In this document: in pieces, positions 1 through 5,092 of the stretch
How the letters are laid out: the number at the start of each line of letters is the position of its first letter
How positions within the stretch are numbered: position 1 is the stretch's first letter
From: an uncultured Oscillibacter sp.
Lineage (GTDB): Bacteria > Bacillota > Clostridia > Oscillospirales > Oscillospiraceae
NCBI RefSeq assembly: GCF_910579365.1
Contig: NZ_CAJTUX010000117.1
Span: 1-5,092 of the forward strand
DNA length: 5,092 nucleotides
Reading direction: 5' to 3'
Position numbers and translations under genes: made by a program
Notes under the pieces: generated by a model
Seen by the model: the letters and a program-made list of their open reading frames with translations, nothing else
Database searches by the model: none
Told to the model about the DNA's origin: nothing

Positions 1-2046
1 CTGCACCAGGGCGCAGACGGTGTAGTCAATATCCTCGTAGACCTTGGCCCGCTCTCCCCAGGAACGGCCGCTCTCGATGGCGGTATCCACGTCCGTAAAG
101 ATTTCTCCGGTGTCCCGGTAAAAAAATTCCATCTCGGTGATATAGCGGACCGTCACGGTATCTCCCAGCTTAGCCCAGTTGCTGTCCCATTGGGTGGAGT
201 TGTAGTCGTCAGGCCGGTAGACGGCGGCAATGGCGTTCTGCGTGGGGTCCGACAAGGGAGCCAGGTCTCCCTCCAGCACATCCAGCAGGCTCAGAGGAAA
301 ATCTTCCATGCCGTACAGCTGCAAGCCGGTCTCCAGAAGCCCGTTGGGGAGACGTTCCGTAAGCTCTATGATCTGGTCGACAACCTCCGGGGAGTTATAC
401 GTTCCATAGCCCATCCGGAGCCAGTCCTCGGTGACAAACTCCTTCACGGCGGAGACATTGCCATACACCCGTCCGCTCTCCTCCACGCCGTCCTGGGCGT
501 TGACATCGGAAATGATCTCCTCCGGCACCGCCTCGTCCGTGGAGCGGAAGCCGCCGCTGGTCTGAAAGTAGGCCGCGTCCCCCAGGATGAAGTCCACGTC
601 GGCGTTCTGGGCCAGGTACTTGTTCATGTCGAAGCCGGTGGCGAAGGTATAGGTAATCGTGGCCAGCACCACCGCCAGGGTCAGGGAGAGGACCGTCACC
701 ACGGTTTTCCCCCGGCTCCGGCCCAGGTTGGCCCAAGCCATGCCCGGCAGGGACGCGCCGCTCTGGGCCTTGCGGACCTTCTCCCGCTTCCCGGCTTTTT
801 TCGGCCCGCCGCCCTCGGTATAGCGCACGGCCTCCACCGGGGAGACCTTCGCCGCCATGCGGCCCGGACGGGCGCAGGAGAGGAACACGGTCAGCAGGGC
901 GAACAGCGCCGCTCCAATGAAAATCAGGGGATTGAAGGAGACGAAGGCGTTCTTGTAGCTCAGCTGGGCCATGATGACCGGGGTGAGCTTGTTGCCGATG
1001 GCAAAGCCCAGGAGCAGTCCAATGGGGATGCCGATAAGGCTGAGAAGCAGGGCCTGCTGCCGGACGACGCGCTTGAGTTGCTTGCCGGTGGTGCCGATGG
1101 TTTTCAGCAGACCGTAAAACCGGATGTCGTTGGTGACGGAAATCTGAAAGACGTTGTAAATAATCAGGTAGCCTGTGAAGATAATCAGCAGCAGCAAAAC
1201 CACAATGGCGATCAGCGTGGAGATATCAAAGCTGTTGGAAAGCTGGGCCCCGGAGTAGCCCCAGTTGACGCCGATTCTCAAGTAATTCTCCCCCTGGGGG
1301 TCGTCGTGCTGATAGCCATGGTTCTCCAGGACCTGAAGGATGTTCTCCTCAATCTGGAGGTCGTTTTGGAACATCATGTCCAGGTTCCATTCACCGGTCA
1401 TGGAGTAGGGGTCCCCGCTGCCCTGGGCGCAGAACTCCTCGGCGGCGGAGCGGGGCAGGAGCACGTTGCTTGCCACCAGGGCGCTGTCGTACTCCCACCA
1501 CCCCGAGAGGGTGAAGGTCCGGGTGACCAGCTTCCGGTTGGAGGTGTTTTCGTCAAGGTAGAAGGAAATGGTGAATTGCGCGCCCACCTTCGGCTCCACC
1601 CCCAGAAGGGCCAGAACGCGGGTGTCCGTGGCGGCCTCATCGGTGCCCTCCCGGGGGAGGGTCCCTTCGACTGGCTGGCAGAAGTAGTGGGGCGCGGCGG
1701 CGGGCTCCAGGTAGGAGACCTCCACATGGGATTTGTTGAAGGGCGGGTCTATGGGCATACCCACGAACAACCGGGCGAAGTCCCCTTGAATCAGCGGGTC
1801 CGTCCGCATTTCCTCCACCTGCTCCCAGGTGAGGCCCTTGATGGTGCCGTGAAAGTCGCCGCCCGCCTGGCGGAAGTTCTCCTGCTGGAAGGAATAGTTG
1901 ATGGAGGCGGCGATGGTGAAGAGGGACGTGAAGAGCACGGTGGTCAGGGCGATGGCCAGCACCGCCACGATGTTCCGGGTCTGGGCGGCTTTCATGGAGC
2001 GCAGCCCTAAGCGGCGGATGCAGCCCTGGTTGGCAACGCGGATCAT
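1..2046 (-). CDS. FtsX/MacB-type ABC transporter permease, 3' end beyond window
   Basis: The frame is open without a stop from the ATG at 2046 to base 1, giving 682 residues with the C-terminus missing. It begins MIRVANQGCIRRLGLRSMKA. A first membrane segment lies at about residues 25-48, followed by an extracytoplasmic domain at about 50-275. A first FtsX core follows: TM2 at about 276-298, a cytoplasmic coupling loop rich in basic residues (NDIRFYGLLKTIGTTGKQLK), TM3 at about 329-352, TM4 at about 372-394, and the family motif PVEAVRY at 403-409. TM5 (about 447-469) opens a second unit, whose extracytoplasmic domain runs to the window edge. Two-FtsX-domain permeases usually have three more membrane segments, so roughly 150-220 residues are probably missing. 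The start is 2 nt past the ATPase stop and is preceded by a strong GAGGAGG, so the two are translationally coupled. Inference: it pairs with the ATPase as an exporter or mechanotransmission-type transporter. The substrate is unknown; antimicrobial peptide, lipid or peptide are all possible. Confidence 0.92.
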   Translation of the reverse strand, partial: MIRVANQGCIRRLGLRSMKAAQTRNIVAVLAIALTTVLFTSLFTIAASINYSFQQENFRQAGGDFHGTIKGLTWEQVEEMRTDPLIQGDFARLFVGMPIDPPFNKSHVEVSYLEPAAAPHYFCQPVEGTLPREGTDEAATDTRVLALLGVEPKVGAQFTISFYLDENTSNRKLVTRTFTLSGWWEYDSALVASNVLLPRSAAEEFCAQGSGDPYSMTGEWNLDMMFQNDLQIEENILQVLENHGYQHDDPQGENYLRIGVNWGYSGAQLSNSFDISTLIAIVVLLLLIIFTGYLIIYNVFQISVTNDIRFYGLLKTIGTTGKQLKRVVRQQALLLSLIGIPIGLLLGFAIGNKLTPVIMAQLSYKNAFVSFNPLIFIGAALFALLTVFLSCARPGRMAAKVSPVEAVRYTEGGGPKKAGKREKVRKAQSGASLPGMAWANLGRSRGKTVVTVLSLTLAVVLATITYTFATGFDMNKYLAQNADVDFILGDAAYFQTSGGFRSTDEAVPEEIISDVNAQDGVEESGRVYGNVSAVKEFVTEDWLRMGYGTYNSPEVVDQIIELTERLPNGLLETGLQLYGMEDFPLSLLDVLEGDLAPLSDPTQNAIAAVYRPDDYNSTQWDSNWAKLGDTVTVRYITEMEFFYRDTGEIFTDVDTAIESGRSWGERAKVYEDIDYTVCALVQ

Positions 2047-2048
2047 GG

Positions 2049-2738
2049 TCACGCCTCCTCTCCGGTGCTCCGGGAGGAGCGGATTTTCCCGTCCTCAATA
2101 CGGATGATGCGGTCCGCCATCTGGGCGATTTCCTCGTTGTGGGTAATCATGACAATGGTCTGGGCGAACTTCTGGCTGGTGATTTTCAAAAGGCTCATCA
2201 CGTCCTGGCTGGTCCGGGAGTCCAGGTTTCCCGTGGGCTCGTCGGCCAGAATGATGGCGGGCTTGGCCGCCAGGGCCCGGGCGATGGCCACCCGCTGCTG
2301 CTGGCCGCCGGAGAGGTTGTTGGGCAGGTTCTGAAGCTTTTTCTCCAGACCCAGGGTCTCGATGATCCGGTCCACATAAGGCCCGTCGGGCTTCTGCCCA
2401 TCCAGCTGGATCGGCAGAACGATGTTCTCATAGACGCTGAGGACGGGGACTAGGTTGTAGTTCTGGAAGACGAAGCCAATCTTCCGGCGGCGGAAGATGG
2501 TCAGCGCCTCGTCCTTCAAAGAGAAGATGTCCTTCCCGTCCACAGTGACGGAGCCGGAGGTGGGCCGGTCCAGCCCGCCCAGCATGTGGAGGAGGGTGGA
2601 TTTTCCGGAGCCCGAGGTGCCGACGACGGCGGCAAACTCCCCCTTCTCCACCCGTAAATCCACGCCGTCCAGGGCCCGGACCTCCGTCTCGCCGGAGCCG
2701 TAATGCTTTCGCAGGTCTTTTGTTTCCAAGATGGTCAT
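2049..2738 (-). CDS. ABC transporter ATP-binding protein (MacB/LolD/FtsE-like)
   Basis: This is a 229-residue cytoplasmic ATPase that powers the adjacent FtsX-type permease. All nucleotide-binding motifs are intact: Walker A GTSGSGKST at 40-48, Q-loop Gln92 in VFQNYNLVP, signature LSGGQQQR at 142-149, Walker B IILADEPTGNLD at 162-173 with Glu167 as the catalytic base, and the H-loop His200 in MITHN. The YNLVPVLSVYENI stretch and ADEPTGNLDS are typical of the MJ0796/LolD/MacB branch, and the length is normal for a stand-alone subunit. The start MTILETKDL at 2738 is chosen because GGAGG lies 8 nt upstream and because family members begin at this point. An in-frame ATG at 2813 would add 25 unrelated residues read through an inverted repeat, so it is rejected. 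The gene is first in a transporter operon with the permease and sits 110 nt after the kinase, behind its own candidate promoter. Substrate unknown. Confidence 0.96.
   Translation of the reverse strand: MTILETKDLRKHYGSGETEVRALDGVDLRVEKGEFAAVVGTSGSGKSTLLHMLGGLDRPTSGSVTVDGKDIFSLKDEALTIFRRRKIGFVFQNYNLVPVLSVYENIVLPIQLDGQKPDGPYVDRIIETLGLEKKLQNLPNNLSGGQQQRVAIARALAAKPAIILADEPTGNLDSRTSQDVMSLLKITSQKFAQTIVMITHNEEIAQMADRIIRIEDGKIRSSRSTGEEA
2054..2060 (-). promoter_or_regulatory. Ribosome binding site of the permease
   Basis: GAGGAGG lies 7 nt before the ATG at 2046 and is embedded in the last codons of the ATPase gene. It fixes the permease start and implies that ribosomes ending the ATPase can restart on the permease. 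Confidence 0.85.
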
Positions 2739-2746
2739 ATCCAATA

Positions 2747-2751
2747 CCTCC
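2747..2751 (-). promoter_or_regulatory. Ribosome binding site of the ABC ATPase
   Basis: GGAGG (within TTGGAGGTATT) lies 8 nt before the ATG at 2738. It decides the start in favour of 2738 over the in-frame ATG at 2813, which has no comparable purine-rich site. Confidence 0.85.
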
Positions 2752-2756
2752 AAGAA

Positions 2757-2794
2757 GTAAAGTCTGTACTGCCTTTCGACAATACAGACTTTAC
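2757..2794. repeat. Perfect 12-bp inverted repeat upstream of the transporter genes
   Basis: The left arm GTAAAGTCTGTA (2757-2768) and right arm TACAGACTTTAC (2783-2794) are exact reverse complements separated by 14 nt. After one mismatched pair, two more pairs (2770-2771 with 2780-2781) extend the symmetry inward. The dyad covers the weak -10 at 2779-2784 and the expected transcription start, and ends just upstream of the ATPase ribosome binding site. It could be an operator for a dimeric repressor, or a hairpin in any transcript reading through from the kinase gene. No run of T follows it on the minus strand (TTCTTG follows the arm), so it is not a typical intrinsic terminator. Confidence 0.8.
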
Positions 2795-2807
2795 ACGAGG
2801 AATCTTT
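2779..2807 (-). promoter_or_regulatory. Candidate activator-dependent promoter of the ABC transporter operon
   Basis: Read on the minus strand, TATTGT (2784-2779) is a four-of-six match to the -10 consensus, preceded directly by TG. The hexamer 17 nt upstream (2807-2802, AAAGAT) is a poor -35 but coincides with the last of the phased NGATT repeats. A weak -35 covered by a regulator site is the usual form of OmpR-class activated promoters. Transcription would start near 2772. An alternative -10 is TAAAGT at 2793-2788, but no -35 suits it. The element assignment is tentative; a promoter somewhere in this AT-rich gap is more likely than its exact position. Confidence 0.4.
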
Positions 2808-2846
2808 CCACAATCTTTCTGAAATCTAACAATCCTGACAGAATCT
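2801..2846 (-). promoter_or_regulatory. Phased NGATT direct repeats, candidate response-regulator binding sites
   Basis: On the minus strand, five NGATT pentamers occur in 46 nt: AGATT at 2846-2842, GGATT at 2835-2831, and AGATT at 2827-2823, 2816-2812 and 2805-2801. Their starts are spaced 11, 8, 11 and 11 nt. The last two copies extend to an identical 8-mer, GAAAGATT. Tandem half-sites at about one helical turn (10-11 bp) are the known target form of OmpR/PhoB-family regulators, and a regulator of this family is encoded two genes upstream. Inference: this is the operator through which that regulator activates the ABC transporter. The first copy begins right after the kinase stop codon. Confidence 0.55.
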
Positions 2847-2848
2847 CC

Positions 2849-3745
2849 TCAGCCCCTGGGCAGGAAGAGGGAGAATTTCGCCCCGTGTCCCGGCCGGGAA
2901 AAGACCCTGACATAGCCGCCTTGTCCCCCGGCAATCTGCCGGACCAGGTACAGCCCCACGCCCACGCCCTCCGTCTCCGAGGCGCCCGGGCCCCGCCAGA
3001 ACCGCCGGAACACCTCCGTCAGCTCCTCCTCCGAAAGGCCGGGGCCGGTGTCGGCCACGTCGACGCGGGCAAAGAGCTCATAGGCCTGGGCGCTGACCGT
3101 CACCCGTCCCCCGGAGGGCGTGTACTTCACGGCGTTGTCAATCAGGTTGCACACCGCCTCCTCCGTCCACTTGGCGTCAAAGACCGCCGTCTCCTCCCGG
3201 ACCTTCAGCGTCAGGGCCAGCCCCTTCTGCGTTGCTGCGGGGCCAAACTGGGCCACAGCCTCCTCCAGCACCGGAGCCAGGGGCCCGGGCCTGGGGCGGA
3301 AGGCCAGCATCCCCGTCTCCAGGCGGGAGGTTTTCACCAGCGCCTCAATCAGGGACTGGAGCTTCCGGGCCTGACTTCCCAGAGCGGCAGTGTACTCGCC
3401 GCAGTCCGGATCCCGTTCCTCCAGCAGCTGGGTGTAGAGCAGCACATTGGCGATGGGGGTCTTGGTCTGGTGGGAGATGTCCGAGATCAATGCCTTGATC
3501 TTGTCCTTCTCCTCCTGAAGGTTCCGGGCGGAGACGGCGGAGGCGCTGAGATAGTACGCCAGCTTCGTCTCCACGGCGGAGAGAAGGCTTTCGTCAAAGG
3601 CCTCCTCCCGGAACTCCCCCCGGATGGCCCGGTCCAGCATCTCATCCAGACGGAGGAGCAGGCGGCGTGTCCGCCGGCGGTTCCAGAGGAGCAGCGCCAG
3701 AAGCGCCGCGGCCAGAGCGGCCAGACAGAGGGTTCCCGTCTCCAT
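2849..3745 (-). CDS. Sensor histidine kinase with a single N-terminal membrane segment
   Basis: This 298-residue membrane-anchored kinase should autophosphorylate and pass the phosphate to the response regulator encoded just upstream. One hydrophobic segment lies at about residues 5-21, followed by a basic stretch (RRRTRR). A linker and a possible coiled coil at about 72-85 lead to the H-box, SDISHQTKTPIANV, with phosphoacceptor His92. The HATPase domain has the N-box NLIDNAVKYTP at 200-210 (Asn204), G1 DTGPG at 232-236, F-box FRRFWRG at 246-252 and G2 GVGVGLYLV at 260-268. All catalytic motifs are intact. There is no second membrane segment, no extracytoplasmic domain and no PAS or HAMP domain that I can recognise, so it is shorter than most sensors. 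Inference: the signal is sensed within the membrane or via a partner such as the transporter. The ATG at 3745 is 6 nt after the regulator stop, with GAGGG (3760-3756) 10 nt upstream. It is co-transcribed with the regulator. Confidence 0.95.
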   Translation of the reverse strand: METGTLCLAALAAALLALLLWNRRRTRRLLLRLDEMLDRAIRGEFREEAFDESLLSAVETKLAYYLSASAVSARNLQEEKDKIKALISDISHQTKTPIANVLLYTQLLEERDPDCGEYTAALGSQARKLQSLIEALVKTSRLETGMLAFRPRPGPLAPVLEEAVAQFGPAATQKGLALTLKVREETAVFDAKWTEEAVCNLIDNAVKYTPSGGRVTVSAQAYELFARVDVADTGPGLSEEELTEVFRRFWRGPGASETEGVGVGLYLVRQIAGGQGGYVRVFSRPGHGAKFSLFLPRG

Positions 3746-3751
3746 CGCGCC

Positions 3752-4447
3752 TCAGCCCTCTCTTTCCCCCAGGGACCAGGTATAGCCAATGCCGTAGACC
3801 GTCTTCAGGTAACGGGGCTTGGAGGGGTTCTCCTCCAGCTTGCCCCGCAGGCGCTTCACCGTCACGGACAGGGCGTTCTCGTCCACGTACTCCGCTCCGT
3901 CGGTCCAGATGCGGTCCACCAGCAGCCCTCGGGGCAGGGTGCGGCCCCGGTTCTCCACCAGAAGGCGGAGGAGCTTTTGCTCCGTCTTGCTCAAGTCGAC
4001 GAGCTGCCCGTCCCGGCGAAACTCCATGCCTGCGAAGTCAAAGGAAAACGCCCCCAGAACCACGGGACCCTCCCGGGCGGAGTCCGTCCCCTTCCGGCGG
4101 AGCTGGGCGTTGACCCGGGCCCGGAGCACCGCCAGGGAAAAAGGCTTGGTCACATAGTCGTCCGCCCCGGACTCCAGCCCCGCCACAATGTCGGTCTCCA
4201 TGTCATTGGCGGTGAGCAGGATGACCGGCACGGTGCTCTCTTGCCGGAGCTCCCGGAGGAAGTCCAGCCCGTTTCCGTCGGGGAGGTTCACATCCAGAAC
4301 CAGCAGGTCAAAGCTCCCCGCCCCCAGGGCGGACCGGGCGGCGGAGAGGGTCCGGCAAAGGGAAAGCTCCGCCTCCGGCCCCTTGAGGGCCAGGCACAGC
4401 CCGTCCCCCAGGGCCCGGTCGTCCTCCGCAATCAGAATTCGCTTCAC
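3752..4447 (-). CDS. OmpR/PhoB-family response regulator
   Basis: This 231-residue cytoplasmic transcription factor starts MKRILIAEDDRALGDGL. The receiver domain (about 1-118) has the acidic pair Asp9/Asp10, phosphoacceptor Asp52 in LVLDVNLPDGNG, Thr79 and Lys101 in the VTKPFS motif, so phosphotransfer residues are complete. The winged-helix domain covers about 128-228, with the recognition helix around NALSVTVKRLRGKLEE (191-206) and the C-terminal wing YLKTVYGIGYTW. The length is normal for the family. The start codon is GTG, backed by AAGGAGG 6 nt upstream. The kinase follows after 6 nt, so they form a cognate pair. Inference: its target is the phased repeat array in front of the ABC transporter at 2801-2846. 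No similar repeats lie before this gene, so autoregulation from its own 5' end is not seen. Confidence 0.96.
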   Translation of the reverse strand: MKRILIAEDDRALGDGLCLALKGPEAELSLCRTLSAARSALGAGSFDLLVLDVNLPDGNGLDFLRELRQESTVPVILLTANDMETDIVAGLESGADDYVTKPFSLAVLRARVNAQLRRKGTDSAREGPVVLGAFSFDFAGMEFRRDGQLVDLSKTEQKLLRLLVENRGRTLPRGLLVDRIWTDGAEYVDENALSVTVKRLRGKLEENPSKPRYLKTVYGIGYTWSLGEREG

Positions 4448-4453
4448 GCCGTC

Positions 4454-4460
4454 CCTCCTT
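4454..4460 (-). promoter_or_regulatory. Ribosome binding site that fixes the GTG start of the response regulator
   Basis: AAGGAGG lies 6 nt before GTG at 4447-4445. It is a near-perfect anti-16S match, and the protein from this GTG aligns with the usual N-terminus of receiver domains, so the GTG start is well supported. Confidence 0.9.
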
Positions 4461-4499
4461 TCCGGCCCCCGTCCGGAAGGGCCCCTCCCCGCTCCGGGG
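4460..4499 (-). other. Two short GC-rich hairpins between prfC and the response regulator
   Basis: On the minus strand, CCCCG-GAG-CGGGG (4499-4487) forms a 5-bp stem with a 3-nt loop, and TTCCGG-7 nt-CCGGAA (4478-4460) forms a 6-bp stem. The second reaches the first base of the regulator's AAGGAGG. Neither is followed by a T tract, so a rho-independent terminator is not supported. They may be weak prfC 3'-end structures, may modulate regulator translation, or may be chance in GC-rich DNA. No promoter is recognisable in this 58-nt gap. Confidence 0.3.
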
Positions 4500-4505
4500 C
4501 CGTCC

Positions 4506-5092
4506 TCAAGACACGCTCAGAGCGTCCTCCAGCACCAGACCGGGATTGTGTTTTGTCAAAAAGCCCACGGACCACTCCCCGCCAAAGGCCACCAGGAGCC
4601 GTCCCTTAAAGTCCTCCAAAATGGCGGCCCCGGTGCAGAGCACCAGCTCGTCGGGCTTGCAGGAGCACGCCGTGATGAGCCGCAGATGGTCGTAGGGCAG
4701 GCCCTCCATATAGAGGTCCACGCCGTACTCCGCCTTCATGCGGTATTGAAACACGTCGAACTGCAAGGTGCCGACGACGCCTACCACCACTTCCTCCATG
4801 CCGCCGCCGGGGCGCTTGAAGATCTGAATCGCGCCCTCCTGGGCGATCTGCTCCGTGCCCTTGATGAACTGCTTGCGCTTCATGGTGTCCTTGGGGGAGA
4901 CCCGCATGAAGTGCTCCGGCTCAAAGGTGGGGATGCCCGCGTAGCGGAACTTCTTTCCCGGCACGGTGACGGTGTCCCCGATGGAGAAGATGCCGGGGTC
5001 GAAGACGCCGATGATGTCCCCGGCGTAGGCCTCGTCCACGATCTCCCGCTCCGCGGCCATCATCTGCTGGGGCTGGCTCAGGCGCATTTTCC
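4506..5092 (-). CDS. prfC: Peptide chain release factor 3, C-terminal part, 5' end beyond window
   Basis: RF3 is the translation GTPase that removes RF1/RF2 from the ribosome after peptide release. About 195 codons are visible, corresponding to the end of the beta-barrel domain II and the RF3-specific C-terminal domain. The N-terminal GTPase domain and its motifs lie beyond the right edge; the family is usually about 525-540 residues, so roughly the last third is present. Diagnostic stretches are KMRLSQPQQMMAAERE at the edge, EAYAGDIIGVFDPGIFSIGDT, the GIPTFEPEHFMRVSPKDTMK segment and GVVGTLQFDVFQYRMKAEYGVD. All correspond closely to the E. coli RF3 pattern (for example [22 protein letters not shown]). 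The methionine at 5087 is internal because the frame stays open to the edge. It ends LEDALSVS with TGA. It is co-directional with the regulator but functionally unrelated; read-through into the regulator is possible because no clear terminator intervenes. Confidence 0.96.
   Translation of the reverse strand, partial: KMRLSQPQQMMAAEREIVDEAYAGDIIGVFDPGIFSIGDTVTVPGKKFRYAGIPTFEPEHFMRVSPKDTMKRKQFIKGTEQIAQEGAIQIFKRPGGGMEEVVVGVVGTLQFDVFQYRMKAEYGVDLYMEGLPYDHLRLITACSCKPDELVLCTGAAILEDFKGRLLVAFGGEWSVGFLTKHNPGLVLEDALSVS

Noticed and set aside
395..736. Short minus-strand frames inside the permease, such as 395-736, 1398-1727 and 1637-2098
   Set aside because: They are out-of-frame shadows of the permease, Arg/Pro/Gly-rich, with no domain and no ribosome binding site logic. 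The permease frame itself has no interruption, so they are not frameshift fragments.
190..2010. A 606-codon open frame on the plus strand
   Set aside because: It lies antisense to the permease, whose minus-strand frame encodes clear membrane segments and FtsX motifs. The plus-strand product is low-complexity, rich in Gly, His, Gln and Val, with no recognisable domain. Long antisense frames are expected in GC-rich coding DNA.
2757..2794. The inverted repeat as a rho-independent terminator for the kinase transcript
   Set aside because: The stem is AT-rich with a 14-nt gap between arms and is not followed by a run of T on the minus strand, so it lacks the features of an intrinsic terminator.
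2757..2794. The inverted repeat as terminal repeats of a small mobile element or as an attachment site
   Set aside because: The whole unit is 38 bp with no flanking target duplication and no transposase or integrase in the window.
2739..2813. Upstream ATG at 2813 as the ATPase start
   Set aside because: The extra 25 residues are not typical of the family, the reading would run through the inverted repeat, and no good ribosome binding site precedes it. The ATG at 2738 has GGAGG at 8 nt.
2720..4609. A 629-codon open frame on the plus strand
   Set aside because: It crosses the antisense of the ATPase start, the regulatory gap, the kinase, the regulator and the end of prfC. No single real gene would do this, and its Pro/Gly/Gln/Arg-rich translation has no domain.

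Overview
The window suggests a high-GC member of the Clostridia, with the Oscillospiraceae-type gut Firmicutes the best guess. The evidence is strong purine-rich Shine-Dalgarno sequences (AAGGAGG, GAGGAGG, GGAGG), GC-rich third positions, and a release factor 3, two-component pair and FtsX-type ABC exporter of Firmicutes style. The taxonomic call is an inference from composition and protein style, not from a database match.

All five genes are on the minus strand, so the window is read from right to left. (1) 5092-4506 is the C-terminal third of peptide chain release factor 3 (prfC), cut by the right edge. (2) 4447-3752 is an OmpR/PhoB-family response regulator that starts with GTG. (3) 3745-2849 is its sensor histidine kinase, 6 nt downstream; it has one N-terminal membrane segment and no extracytoplasmic sensor domain. 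(4) A 110-nt, comparatively AT-rich gap (2848-2739) is the only substantial intergenic region and carries the most interesting signals. (5) 2738-2049 is an MJ0796/LolD/MacB-type ABC ATPase. (6) From 2046 to the left edge runs a large FtsX/MacB-type permease, 682 residues visible and open at its 3' end. It starts 2 nt after the ATPase stop codon.

The regulator and kinase form one translationally compact unit, and the ATPase and permease a second. The likely logic is that the kinase phosphorylates the regulator, which activates the transporter from the 110-nt gap. That gap holds five NGATT pentamers in two groups with 11-nt phasing, the spacing expected for tandem OmpR-family binding. The last copy sits where a -35 element would be, 17 nt before a weak -10 (TATTGT). 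A separate perfect 12-bp inverted repeat, with arms 14 nt apart, overlaps this -10 and the predicted start of transcription. It could be a second operator or a 5'-UTR hairpin.

Plausible jobs for the transporter are resistance to antimicrobial peptides, a cell-envelope stress response or export of a peptide or lipid. The sequence does not say which. The permease has two large extracytoplasmic domains, one after TM1 and one after TM5. This differs from BceB-type permeases, so the module is not a standard Bce system. prfC is a housekeeping translation gene that happens to lie upstream; no clear terminator separates it from the regulator. There is no RNA gene, mobile element or CRISPR array, and no gene-free stretch above 300 bases.
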